A stretch of 21,333 bases of DNA from CSP1-5 sp964348275 (GCA_964348275.1 CAYGBT010000045.1:1-21333); one strand, 5' to 3'. Counted from the first letter of the stretch, positions 7,540 through 15,177 are shown. The notes: a model not told the origin generated them from the letters alone. Translations and numbers: made by a program.

Positions 7540-8133
7540 CTAATTCCGCGAGGGGTAAATCCCTTGGAGGCAGATGATGTAGTTGAGGCCTAGAAAGGGT
7601 TGCATGGTGCTAAAGGCCTGGCTGCCCCCTGTGCGGGCAATGGCCGATTTACTCATCGAGACCGGCTGGCCCCCCGCCGGCAGATAGACTTTGGCGCGCT
7701 TATGACTCGCCCACACGTTCCCCTGGGGGACCGATTGCGTACCGGCCTCGTTGCTCGCCACGGCCGCGTGACTGTGGGACGGCATTTCGGCAGCCGTCAG
7801 GGAATGTCTTTCTCCCTCGCCTTTCTGGCCAGGTCTCCGGTTCGTCAAGCCGGGGCCTTGACCTGCCCCCACTGGCACACGACCCCGAAGATCAGGCAGG
7901 GCGAACGTCGTCCGGCCGTCGCCCCCGTAAGTGGTCCCGACGATTGAGAAGAGCGCCGTATTCTGGGTTATGGAGAGGAGCTGGCCTGCAGCAAACGCCC
8001 ACCCCCGTGGTGCAAAGGTCCCGGCGAAAAGTCGGACCTCGCCGATAAAGCAGTCCTGTGCGCCAGCGGGCTGCGCCAGGGCAAGCATCCCGAACAGCAT
8101 GAGTGTGATACTGAAAATTGATATTCGTCTCAT
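7540..8133 (-). CDS. Exported phage tail-collar domain protein
   Basis: 197 residues. A signal peptide (about 1-25, ending AQPAGAQ) is followed by a tail-collar fold: FIGEVRLFAGTFAPRGWAFAAGQ, NTALFSIVGTTYGGDGRTTFALPDLRGRVPVG, HSLTAAEMPSHSH, and the closing PFLGLNYIICLQGIYPSRN. These are the hallmarks of the MdpB/microcystin-dependent-protein type collar family. Tail proteins normally lack signal peptides, so this looks like a domesticated, exported version. GGAGG is well placed before the ATG. It lies just downstream of a broken tail-sheath gene, which suggests a lost contractile tail-like locus. Confidence 0.85.
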   Translation of the reverse strand: MRRISIFSITLMLFGMLALAQPAGAQDCFIGEVRLFAGTFAPRGWAFAAGQLLSITQNTALFSIVGTTYGGDGRTTFALPDLRGRVPVGAGQGPGLTNRRPGQKGEGERHSLTAAEMPSHSHAAVASNEAGTQSVPQGNVWASHKRAKVYLPAGGQPVSMSKSAIARTGGSQAFSTMQPFLGLNYIICLQGIYPSRN

Positions 8134-8250
8134 GTCGTTTCCTCCATAGGTACGAGGGTTGTTGCGTGCAAAGCAGGATCGTGCAGGGAGCGGCGTATCT
8201 CGCGCGGTTATCTTTCAGCGTCACCCAATGCATTGGCCAGGAGGTCTGAC

Positions 8251-9415
8251 TCATTTAGGTGGTTTCGTTTTATGACCGATTCTGATGATGATGAATTCTG
8301 CCGGCTTGAGCGGGGCAAAGCCGACGAGGAAGTTCACGATACCGCGCCTGATATCGGCCGCTGTCGTAGTCTGACTGTAACACTTGACAAAATAGGCTTG
8401 CTGCGGCGTCCGTCCCGCGAAGGCACCCGTGCGATAGAGATCTGTCATGAAACGATGGAGGGCGCTCCGAATCCGTGCCCATAAGGTCGCGTCGTTGGGC
8501 TCAAAGACGACCTACTGGGTCCCGCGAGAAATGCTTTCCTCGATGAACAAGGCGAGCCGGCGAACAGAGATGTATTTCCAAGATGTATTTCCAATCGGAG
8601 GACAAATGATCGGCACCAATCAGCGTGCGAGCGCCCCACACCACACGGCCATAGTGGGGGAACACGCGAAGGCTATTGACCGCCAATGCCCCCAGTGCAT
8701 TCATTTCAGATTGCGTCACCATGTATTCAAGTCCTGTAACACCCAAGAGTTACGCTTCCGTTCCTGCCGGTGCTTTCCACACTCCGCGCGTTGAGTCCAG
8801 GCGGGCGTACACCCCGGCGACAGCGCCACTTGACCCCACCGCGCGTGTTTGGACACCATTCATGGGATCAACAATGCGGACCCTTGGGAAATACAGGGCA
8901 ACGTTCGGATGCCGAAAGATATCGCGGCGCTTGAGCCATGACATCACTCCGTTGACCGTCCTGATCCTGGCTGGGGTATCCAGCAGCAGGAAGGCTCGAC
9001 GGTGCTCGCAGTAGGGGATAATCTGTGTCAAGGCCCTATCCATCTCACGCTCAGGCAGCTGTGAGAGGCTTGGGATGCAGAGGAGGTTGAAGGAATCGAC
9101 ACGTTCCAGGGTGAACAGGCCCGTCTTTTTGCGAGCGCTTCCGAAAATATTGATAGCCCTACCCGTTCCACGGACACGAACAATCCAGGCCCCTCGGCCT
9201 CCGTTTCGGAAGAACTGGTGTACCACGTACCCAAGCTCCATGCGGAGACTATGTTTTCCAAACAGGGACTGAAATTCTCTCGCCGTTGTTATCCGGACGG
9301 CTCTGTTGACAGGACCCCGTTCGGAAGCACCGATGAACGCCGCCGTCGAAGTGGACACACCCTGAATGGTGCAGATGCGCGACGTGATGAGCCCCGGAAC
9401 AATCTTCATTCGCAC
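8251..9415 (-). pseudogene. Contractile-tail sheath protein, multiply broken
   Basis: The N-terminal half is open (GVSTSTAAFIGASERGP, then FFRNGGRGAWIVRVRG, to KAPAGTEA). It then meets TAA at 8750-8752, with GVTGLEYMVTQSEMNALG, RVFPHYGRVVWGARTL and SSDWKY following in the same frame. A 13-bp tandem duplication (8569-8594) shifts the frame after DWKYI. Beyond it, SVRRLALFIEESISRGTQ runs into TAG at 8512-8514, exactly where the family has Trp, followed by VVFEPNDATLW. The C-terminal part (TDLYRTGAFAGRTPQQAYFVK, FAPLKPAEFIIIRI) is intact. This is a phage or extracellular-injection-system sheath, now unable to make full-length protein. The very N-terminus also departs from the usual LxPGVYVEE form. 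Confidence 0.9.
8569..8594. repeat. 13-bp tandem duplication inside the sheath gene
   Basis: GATGTATTTCCAA occurs twice in direct succession. Removing one copy restores the reading frame across the DWKYI-SVRRLALF junction, so this is a frameshifting insertion, probably from replication slippage. Confidence 0.9.
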
Positions 9416-9801
9416 TCGACTCTTCGGTTATTCGTAACCTCGGGAGGAACATTGTGACTGGGAACGACCATTGGGAAGCCCCTAGCCGTTCCCGGTTCCA
9501 TTCGTGCCGTCCGTGGAAAGCTGTTGGCTCCCGTCATATCGACAGCCCACGCGGGACTCTGTAGGTCCCCGCGACTGGCTGGAAAGGGTGACGGAAATCA
9601 GGCATTTTGGTGACCGTGGTCACGAAGTAGCTAGGTGGCGTTCCCCATGTCAAGCCCAAACTGCACTCGGTTAAAGGGGGTGCCCCCGGAAACCTCTTTC
9701 ATATGGCACGGATACTACCCAAACCTTCCATCGAAATCACAACAGGTAGGCCGTGGTTAGGACGGTCAAAACACAGAAGCTGTCTCGACAAAAGGAGTTG
9801 G
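9416..9801. other. Gene-free stretch between sheath and pilin
   Basis: No convincing coding region. It holds a damaged copy of the four-codon leader ORF (9487-9501), a perfect palindrome GTGACC-GT-GGTCAC (9610-9623), a GGGGG-TG-CCCCC hairpin (9676-9687), a hairpin-capable GGTTA-CGAA-TAACC (9428-9441) and a minus-strand TTGACA (9648-9653) that could be an old promoter. Confidence 0.5.
9487..9501 (-). promoter_or_regulatory. Damaged leader micro-ORF, copy E
   Basis: ATG GAA CCG GGA ACG on the minus strand: Met-Glu-Pro-Gly as in the intact copies, but the stop is replaced by ACG. It lies about 70 nt upstream of the broken sheath gene, the same relative place as the functional-looking copies, which suggests gene and leader decayed together. 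It may also be coincidence. Confidence 0.3.
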
Positions 9802-10337
9802 ATGGGAGCGGCAGGGGAAAGTCCAAGAGAAAGGTACCGGATGCAGCGAGGCCAACGACTCCGAGAACGAGGCTTCTCCCAGCTCGAGGTCATTCCCGTC
9901 GTGATGCTCGTGGGGATCATCGCGGCGATAGCGATCCCCCGTTTTCCCACCCCCCCCAAACAGGAGTTGTCACAAGTAAGCTCATTCAAGATATCTCGTA
10001 TGCCAAAGGGCTGTCCAACCGTTTGCAGACGAAGTGTGGGATCTATTTCATCGACAGTAGCTCGTACCGGGTCTTTCAGGACGACGATATCAACAATGCC
10101 GCGATCAATCCGGTGACGGGCGAAGACCACGTCGTGACCCTCTCCGGCCGGTTCTCGGGGGTGACAGTGAGCCCCAATTTTGGTACCACTCTAAAGTTCG
10201 ATACGATTGGCACCCCCCTGGACGGCTCGGATACCGTGCTCACAGCGCCCCCATCCATCAACATTGCCGTTGCCGGCGACGGCGGAGAAAAAACCATCAG
10301 AATCGAACCGAATACCGGGCAACTAAGGGTGGATTGA
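9802..10337 (+). pseudogene. Type IV pilin/pseudopilin, frameshifted in a C tract
   Basis: ATG 9802 follows AAAGGAG. ATG 9841 gives a shorter leader and is also possible. The class III signal is clear: RERGFSQLEVIPVV with Gly before Phe(+1) and Glu(+5), then a hydrophobic helix ending AAIAIPRF. The first frame then derails; the body continues in another frame (TGVVTSKLIQDISYAKGLSN through INIAVAGDGGEKTIRIEPNTGQLRVD). The switch point is a run of eight C (9950-9957); a ninth C would join them as PRFPTPPQTGVV. It may be a sequencing error, a dead gene, or an off state of a phase-variable tract. An intact protein would be a GspH/FimT-like minor pilin of about 180 residues. Confidence 0.8.
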
Positions 10338-10399
10338 ACCCGCCAGGACCCCATCGGTAATCCCGTATCGCTCGCTTTACCCAATTGATTTAATCACCT

Positions 10400-10425
10400 A
10401 GCGTCAACTGTGAAGGTTTGACGCT
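10400..10425. terminator. Bidirectional hairpin between convergent genes
   Basis: AGCGTCAA and TTGACGCT form a perfect 8-bp stem around a 10-nt loop, lying between the pilin (+) and the ABM gene (-). No long T run follows on either side, so termination strength is uncertain. Confidence 0.45.
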
Positions 10426-10469
10426 GGCCTTTGGTCCCTGATCCCCTTTTCATATCCAATTCGGTTGTG

Positions 10470-10769
10470 CTAGCTGATCATATCCCAAAGGATGATTTCA
10501 GGCGGTTCCTCCAAGATGCCTTTGGTCTTCTCCATGAAGGCCTTGAGATATGGCTTTGCCAGGTGTTCATCCAAGTCCTGCTTGCCGGTCCAATTTTCAT
10601 AAAACATAAAAGCGGATTGGTCATCGACCCCTTGGTGCAGATCATAATTGATGCAGCCGGATTCCAACCGTGTTGGACCCACTAACGATAGAAGCTCTTG
10701 CTTTACTCTCTCTTCTAAACCTTTCTTGGCCTTGATCCGGGCCAGGACCGTAACTCTCTTGCCTGTCAT
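10470..10769 (-). CDS. Antibiotic biosynthesis monooxygenase (ABM) domain protein
   Basis: 99 residues matching the ABM dimeric alpha-beta barrel along its whole length: TVLARIKAKKGLEERVKQELLSL, then SGCINYDLHQGVDDQSAFMFYENW and LDEHLAKPYLKAFMEKT. Members include quinol monooxygenases (YgiN) and heme-degrading enzymes; the reaction here is unknown. Its ATG follows the TAA of the 10770-11312 gene with no gap, and the SD (GGAGGGAG) lies inside that gene's end, so the two are surely co-transcribed and translationally coupled. The pairing with a membrane-anchored beta-repeat protein is unexplained. Confidence 0.85.
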   Translation of the reverse strand: MTGKRVTVLARIKAKKGLEERVKQELLSLVGPTRLESGCINYDLHQGVDDQSAFMFYENWTGKQDLDEHLAKPYLKAFMEKTKGILEEPPEIILWDMIS

Positions 10770-11312
10770 TTATTCTCCCTCCTTCGACCAACCCCCCCAG
10801 GGTGCCTTCAAGATGACCGTGCCGGCTTTGTCACGTGAAGTCCATTCCGGCGATCCGCCAGGCAACACCTGCAGCGCGGCGCGACGGCTTCGGGTCTTGT
10901 CGTAAAGAGACAAGCGGGGCCATTCCCCAGTTTCAATGTGCACATCGGCCAGCGGATTGCCGTCTTTCGCGTACAAGCGGAGCCCCGATTCGACTAACCC
11001 GCTGGCTAACCGCGCCGGCGGCCTCCGCTCGGAGTCGAACAGGGTGACGGTCGGGTTATCGAAAAGGAACAGCACCGGAGATTTGGTCGCCGAAAAGCCT
11101 AAAAAGCCCCGGATCTTGTCCTTTTTGTTGACGAGGGTAAACCGTCTCGCCCGGACCTCGTCTTGAACCTTCACCTTCGGCTTGGCAGCCCCCTTGAGCA
11201 AAGCGAGGGCTAAGATGGCCACGGCACCGACCCCGATGACCCTCCATCGGCGGTTCTCGCGTTCCAGCCGGTCCAGCCGTCGTGCCAATGTTTCCATCGT
11301 TGCCCCGTTCAT
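10770..11312 (-). CDS. Membrane-anchored beta-repeat protein
   Basis: 180 residues. The N-terminus (TMETLARRLDRLERENRRW) is a coiled coil, then one transmembrane helix (about 24-42). The outer part is a chain of short beta-hairpin units with the pattern (R)F.LVNKKDKIRGFLGF, VLFLFDNPTVTLFD, GLRLYAKDGNPLADVH, RLSLYDKTRSRRAALQV. The repeats suggest an elongated beta fold outside the membrane. The anchor is nearly the same as in 366-1370 and 14115-14542, even at DNA level, so a mobile N-terminal module has been joined to different domains. GAGGGGGA precedes the ATG. First gene of a two-gene operon with the ABM gene. Function unknown. Confidence 0.75.
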   Translation of the reverse strand: MNGATMETLARRLDRLERENRRWRVIGVGAVAILALALLKGAAKPKVKVQDEVRARRFTLVNKKDKIRGFLGFSATKSPVLFLFDNPTVTLFDSERRPPARLASGLVESGLRLYAKDGNPLADVHIETGEWPRLSLYDKTRSRRAALQVLPGGSPEWTSRDKAGTVILKAPWGGWSKEGE

Positions 11313-11780
11313 AGGTTCCCCCTCATCCTTACTTCAAGACCGAGAACCTTTTTGCGTCGCCACCAGTTTTTCTAACGAGGGCCAGCACGGTATTCACCCA
11401 CTCACCACGAGAGGCACCAGAGACATCACAGAACGGGGGGATAGGCCTGTACCTGTGCCGGGACTGCGGAGAGCAATTTTACCCGAAGGCCCGAATACCC
11501 AAGGGGTGGAGTGCGATCTGCCCCAAGCGCTCGTCATCTTCGAGGACCCGGAATCCCACGGGTAACTTTCTCCTCACCGCCCCCGACGCCTCTCCACCGC
11601 CCGCCTCAACGCCGTAATCTTATCCGACCATTCCTCGTTTGCGATCAGGCCTTTTCGCCCCAGCACGCACCGCAACACCGCCTGATTCTGGAGTCAAGTG
11701 TGCTGGAAGGTCCACTGGTAACATCCAGCACCAAAACATGGAGTCTTGTCCTTATGGCCAATGGCAATACGTGCTGCTCG
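11313..11780. other. Intergenic stretch with zinc-ribbon remnant
   Basis: No intact gene. On the plus strand about 11442-11535 one frame reads GIGLYLCRDCGEQFYPKAR then GWSAICPKR: a zinc-ribbon-like CxxC followed by a C-P-K-R in which the expected fourth Cys has become Arg. No start codon is visible in that frame, so I take it as a relic. The minus strand carries a copy of the dispersed tail module (11574-11678). Confidence 0.4.
11574..11678 (-). repeat. Dispersed tail module, copy after the 11781 gene
   Basis: 34 open codons plus TGA, reading VLRCVLGRKGLIANEEWSDKI and ending RRAVERRRGR. Clearly related to the window-end copies (RKGLVSNEEVLEEI) but diverged at most third positions and several residues. 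GTG 11678 could be a start, without an SD. Confidence 0.55.
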
Positions 11781-12334
11781 TCACTTCTCTGGTCGATCTT
11801 TTCTCATGGTTCTCAGAATGGTCTCCGCCAATTCTTCAGGTGATGAGCTGTGAAACCTTTTCTTAAGATAATCAAAAAGCAATGGATCCCCCTCTATTTG
11901 CTTTGCGATCATTTTTATCTTCCACACTCTCATGCCGCCAGGACGATTCGTTAAATTTTCTCGTATGCCCCTACGTTGTTCAGTAATTTCCAATCCTTCC
12001 ACATACCCCTTAAGGAGTAGGACCTTACGCTTGATCCTTCGCCCCGTAACTTCTTTGGTGAATTTATTGTAAATTGCATTATCTGTCTCGATGTAGAATT
12101 TCGCGTCATTTGCGATCCGAGTGGCTATTGCTCTTTGCTTTTCTACAAGCGAAGAGCCTGGATATCTAGAGTGATATCTACTACACCTTCCTCAGGAAGA
12201 GAGCTGAGCTTCCCTATGACCTGAAGGAACCACGGCGGCGTGTACCCATATCGTACGTAGAAAAGCGTAAGAATGACGCCGAAGGTCACTCCAAGTAACG
12301 ATTGGAAAGGAAAGTCAGAGCGCTTTTTAGACAT
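11781..12334 (-). pseudogene. Small membrane-anchored protein, apparently frameshifted
   Basis: Frame one runs from ATG 12334 to a stop at 12143: a Lys-rich start (MSKKRSDFPF), one membrane helix (about 13-28) and a short outer part ending LDIQALRL. A second frame is open from about 12165 to 11781 with no credible start before GTG 12002, and reads like real protein (VEKQRAIATRIANDAKFYIE, GRRIKRKVLLLKGYVEGLEI, EELAETILRTMRK). A single-base change near 12145-12165 would join them into a protein of about 184 residues. Alternatively these are two genes with a lost start. The DNA is AT-richer than its neighbours, suggesting import. No family recognised. Confidence 0.5.
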
Positions 12335-12410
12335 ATGGCTCTACAATAACACCGGAGTCGAAGACGAAGGAGACGACATTCCTGAGCCGCTGGCCAATGG
12401 CTGTACTCAG

Positions 12411-13244
12411 CTACGGCTTCCTGGCCAAAACCTCGATGAGCCGAATCCGATTTTCTTCGAGATTCCGTACCTGATTTTGTGCCATCGCCTGAAAGTCCGG
12501 CCCCAATAACACGTGGAATCCGAGAGGCGGAGCGCCCTCTTCCTGTGCCCGCTGCCGCAATGCGCGGAACCATTCTCGTCCGAGATCCGTTGTATCTCTC
12601 CAACTCAGAATCTCAAACCCCGCCTCCTCCAGGAGCTCACGCAGTTCATCAGGCGTCGCGAGAAAGCTGATTGAGGGGACCCTGGCCCACGGAACCGGAA
12701 AGTGAACGGGACCACCGTCTCCCGCAGGGATATCGTATATCGCTATCAATCCACCGCGCTTTACGACTCTGCACATCTCCGCGTACAAACGCGGCTTATC
12801 TTCAATGTTCATCGCCGTATGCTGGGTCCAGGCCACGTCAAAAGATTCGTCATCAAACGGCATGTGGAGCGCGTTCCCCTGCGGGTACACAATCCGGTCG
12901 CCCAACCCGAGACGATCGGCCAGCACTTGTGCGGCGCGGTAGTACGCTTCGGTCAAATCGAGCCCCGTGACGCGACAGCCGAACTCGGCGCCGAGGTAAC
13001 GGGATGGCCCGCCGACGCCGCTGCCCACATCCAACACATGCATGGTCTCGTCGAGCCGGGCCACGCGTGCTAACTCGGCGGTCGCTTCTTGACCGCGAAT
13101 ATGGAACTCATCGACGGGCGCGAGATCCTGAAGCGTGAGGTTGTCGACGTCCTTCCCTGCTGCAGCAAGGGCTTCAAATATCGCGACAGCTAAGTCCCGG
13201 TGGGTGTAATGCTCTTCAATTCGAGGATCGGTCGAATACGACAT
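12411..13244 (-). CDS. Class I SAM-dependent methyltransferase
   Basis: 277 residues with a Rossmann-type SAM fold: motif I VLDVGSGVGG (70-79), acidic end of the second strand TGLDLTEAY, motif II-like MPFDDESFDVAWTQHTAMNI, and the RVVKRGGLIAIYDI strand. It is closest to the ubiE/sarcosine-dimethylglycine/sterol-type small-molecule methyltransferases; the substrate is not inferable. The start is supported by GGGAGG about 5 nt upstream, though this SD is locked in a palindrome (13248-13261). It has the leader type described for copy B, with a terminator-like hairpin, so expression is probably controlled after transcription starts. Confidence 0.9.
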   Translation of the reverse strand: MSYSTDPRIEEHYTHRDLAVAIFEALAAAGKDVDNLTLQDLAPVDEFHIRGQEATAELARVARLDETMHVLDVGSGVGGPSRYLGAEFGCRVTGLDLTEAYYRAAQVLADRLGLGDRIVYPQGNALHMPFDDESFDVAWTQHTAMNIEDKPRLYAEMCRVVKRGGLIAIYDIPAGDGGPVHFPVPWARVPSISFLATPDELRELLEEAGFEILSWRDTTDLGREWFRALRQRAQEEGAPPLGFHVLLGPDFQAMAQNQVRNLEENRIRLIEVLARKP

Positions 13245-13247
13245 CGT

Positions 13248-13261
13248 CGGGAGACCTCCCG
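13248..13261 (-). promoter_or_regulatory. Palindrome containing the methyltransferase SD
   Basis: CGGGAG-GT-CTCCCG on the minus strand, a perfect palindrome 3 nt before the ATG that includes the Shine-Dalgarno GGGAGG. As RNA it can fold and hide the ribosome binding site, or serve as a dyad for a protein. Confidence 0.5.
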
Positions 13262-13293
13262 TGGATCAATTGCGAGCCCTACTACAGAAAGCA

Positions 13294-13331
13294 ACGCGCC
13301 CTCCCGGGCCAAACTCGACCCGAGAAGGCGT
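13294..13331 (-). terminator. Terminator-like hairpin, leader B
   Basis: On the minus strand, ACGCCTTCTCGGG pairs with CCCGGGAGGGCGCGT around a 10-nt loop (one or two non-canonical pairs), followed by TGCTTTCTG. It lies 49 nt before the methyltransferase start and aligns in position and partly in sequence with the hairpin of leader A. Confidence 0.5.
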
Positions 13332-13386
13332 CAGGATGGCTGGTGTGCCAACGGTCTTGCCGGAGGTGGGCCAGGGGCTAATTTGC

Positions 13387-13416
13387 CTACCCGGGGTCCA
13401 TACTGCAGGGGTCCAT
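13387..13416 (-). promoter_or_regulatory. Leader micro-ORF, copy B (Met-Asp-Pro-Gly-stop)
   Basis: ATG GAC CCC GGG TAG at 13401-13387. Relative to the other copies the acidic codon, the Pro codon (CCC for CCG) and the stop (TAG for TGA) all differ, yet the reading is kept. An in-frame ATG GAC CCC at 13416 duplicates the first three codons, giving a 9-codon version. No good SD is visible. The block CCACCTCCGGCAAGACCG follows 16 nt after the stop and is almost the same as in copy A. Confidence 0.5.
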
Positions 13417-13539
13417 AGGTAAAAATGAACTCATGTTTCTCAGGATGGATTGTATTTTCACGTCATTCATGAAGATCATTTTTTGAAAAAAAAAGGCGAA
13501 GAAACAAATAAAAGCCACCAATTGCGCGGGGTGATTTAT

Positions 13540-13932
13540 TTACAATATACGTTTCAATTCCTCCTCAAGGCGTGCCAATATGTCGGCGCATTTTTTCTGA
13601 CAGCTTTCGCAAAAAATCACCTGGTCATCATAACTCAAGCCACTCGCAAGCTTGTGGCTGGATGCTGCCGGTTCGTCCATTGAAGCGCGCAGCACCCTTC
13701 TCGACTCCAGGCAGGAGATGGTCCCGTCATCGTGCACCTCTAATGTGTCCCGGCAAATCACCGGCTGGCCTGCCAATCCTTTTCGGTCAAAGATTAAGAA
13801 CTCGCGCGCCGATTGCAGACACTTTTGGGCGTGTTCGATATCCTTTCTGGTTTTGCGCTTCTTGACCAGAATCCGCTCAACCTGATCGGTGGCTTCTTTT
13901 AACGTCACAAACTCCATTTTCTTGTCCCCCAT
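13540..13932 (-). CDS. Hypothetical protein with C-terminal Cys cluster
   Basis: 130 residues, or 125 if translation starts at the second ATG (13917), which has GGGGGA 7 nt upstream. Mostly helical: EATDQVERILVKKRKTRKDIEHA, then a short strand region (DTLEVHDDGTISCLESRRVL), then IFCESCQKKCADILARLEEEL near the end, a CxxCxxxC that could hold metal. No known family. The upstream region holds two short GC hairpins. Isolated, same strand as the neighbours. Confidence 0.6.
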   Translation of the reverse strand: MGDKKMEFVTLKEATDQVERILVKKRKTRKDIEHAQKCLQSAREFLIFDRKGLAGQPVICRDTLEVHDDGTISCLESRRVLRASMDEPAASSHKLASGLSYDDQVIFCESCQKKCADILARLEEELKRIL

Positions 13933-13983
13933 TACCCTTGGACTCGGCGCTTGGCGCCTCGCTCAGGGCACCGTTGGCCTGAT

Positions 13984-14000
13984 GCGGGGGCGGACCCCGC
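13984..14000. promoter_or_regulatory. GC hairpin upstream of 13540-13932
   Basis: GCGGGG-GCGGA-CCCCGC, a perfect 6-bp stem about 50 nt before the gene start, with a second GGCGC-TTG-GCGCC stem nearer the gene. No T run follows on the minus strand. Confidence 0.25.
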
Positions 14001-14114
14001 GCTTTAGCCAAAGGGTGAATGCAAGATCCGATCCCTTTATAACACCCCGTGAATGAAATTACAATGGAGGGGTCTTAGGGTCACGCATTGGGAAATGTAT
14101 ATCGTCAGCGCGTC

Positions 14115-14542
14115 TTACGGTGCACTCCAGATGACCTTCCCGTTCTCGCCTAAAAGAGTCAGGAACGGGGAGCCGGCAGGTGTCATGCCAAGGAATACCC
14201 GACTCATTCCCCTCTTGTCATTGAATCGCAGAACCGCCTCGTCGTTAGATGTCATGAACATTGCGAGGTGAGCTTTCGGGTCCTTACACCAAATGGTCAA
14301 GCGCGGTAGACCATCAGGCCCCGTGCCTAGCATGCCCCGTGATTCCCGGACTTATCCCGCACGACAAATTGCTTTGCCAGAAGCACCTCATGAGCCTCTT
14401 CCGCTGTATCCGGGTGCCAGCCCATCAGCGCGACAGATGCAATCAGGGCCAGCGTCAAGGCGCCCGCCTGCTTCAAGCGCCGGTTCTGTCGCTCCAATCG
14501 CTCGAGCCGTTGCACCAAAGATTCCATCGTTGGCTTACTCAT
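14115..14542 (-). pseudogene. Membrane-anchored beta-repeat protein, frameshifted
   Basis: Start at ATG 14542 with GGGGGAAG before it. The first frame has the shared anchor (TMESLVQRLERLERQNRRLK plus a helix LALIASVALMG), then VLLAKQFVVRDKSG, and runs out at 14327. The expected continuation lies in another frame: RGMLGTGPDGLPRLTIW, DEAVLRFNDKRGMSRVFLGM, FLTLLGENGKVIW. One extra base at about 14342-14344 (AA to AAA) would join them as DKSGK-SRGMLG, matching the sister gene's KDKIRGFLG. So a full-length version would be about 140 residues. Lesion or sequencing error cannot be told apart here. Confidence 0.8.
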
Positions 14543-14555
14543 CACTTCCCCCTTA

Positions 14556-14610
14556 CTAATCCCGTTTTCCGTCCAGCTCCCGCCGTCCCGGACCTTCTCG
14601 TTTGACGGGG
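14556..14610 (-). repeat. Dispersed tail module, copy before 14542
   Basis: The minus strand reads SNEK, then (after an internal deletion and frame change) GRRELDGKRD-stop with TAG at 14556-14558. The stop lies just before the SD of the 14115-14542 gene, and the copy follows the phosphatase gene by 58 bp. Confidence 0.5.
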
Positions 14611-14643
14611 GCACCCGGGCTGGAAGATTGTCAAAATAGCGAA

Positions 14644-14672
14644 CTCTCACCCCACGGAGGTCTGCTGTCAAA
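14644..14672 (-). promoter_or_regulatory. Promoter of the 14115-14542 gene
   Basis: Minus strand TTGACA (14667-14672), 17-bp spacer, GAGAGT (14644-14649), overlapping the last codon of the phosphatase gene. The -35 is perfect, the -10 moderate. Confidence 0.4.
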
Positions 14673-15177
14673 CGTTGACAGGCCACCCGTGGTGATGGGC
14701 AAAGATGAACGCCAGCCACCCATGATTCGGCGTGCCGTGCTTCTTGAAGTCCTGCTCGATGATGCTTTCCCAATCGTGGCCCAACTCCCGCCGGATCCAC
14801 GTTACGACCGCCCCTGTGCGGTCCCGGCCGCCTTGGCAGTGGATCCACACAGGCTTGGGTACGGTCTTCACCAACGTGATGACCTGGTGAAACTCGTCCA
14901 GGTTGGCAGGAGGGCTTGAGGACGGCCAATGATACCTGTGATACTCAATACCCTTCTTGGTCGTCCATTTATACTCATATTTGTCTCGTGGATCTCTCTC
15001 TGGCGCAAATGACAGGTTGATAATGCTCTTGAACTTGTAATGGGCGTGGAGCCGCCACAGCCACGTTTTGCTCGGCTGGCCGGATCGGACGATGCCCATC
15101 GGGCCGGTGCCCACATTGCGCCAGCGGGGCGGGAGCTTCATCCACCAAGGTTCATCAGGCAAAAGTGTTTCGCTCAT
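14668..15177 (-). CDS. Dual-specificity/tyrosine phosphatase-like protein
   Basis: 169 residues with the signature WIHCQGGRDRTGAVV: Cys114 and Arg120 form the CX5R phosphate loop. Upstream, IVRSGQPSKTWLWRL and IINLS are the usual start of the small bacterial DSP/SiaP-like phosphatases. Such enzymes remove phosphate from Tyr or phosphoinositides by a cysteinyl-phosphate intermediate; the usual WPD-type acid would come from the DPRDKYEYKW or HWPSSSPP region and is not certain. GGAG lies 5-6 nt before the ATG. Cytoplasmic, no signal peptide. Substrate unknown. Confidence 0.85.
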   Translation of the reverse strand: MSETLLPDEPWWMKLPPRWRNVGTGPMGIVRSGQPSKTWLWRLHAHYKFKSIINLSFAPERDPRDKYEYKWTTKKGIEYHRYHWPSSSPPANLDEFHQVITLVKTVPKPVWIHCQGGRDRTGAVVTWIRRELGHDWESIIEQDFKKHGTPNHGWLAFIFAHHHGWPVNV

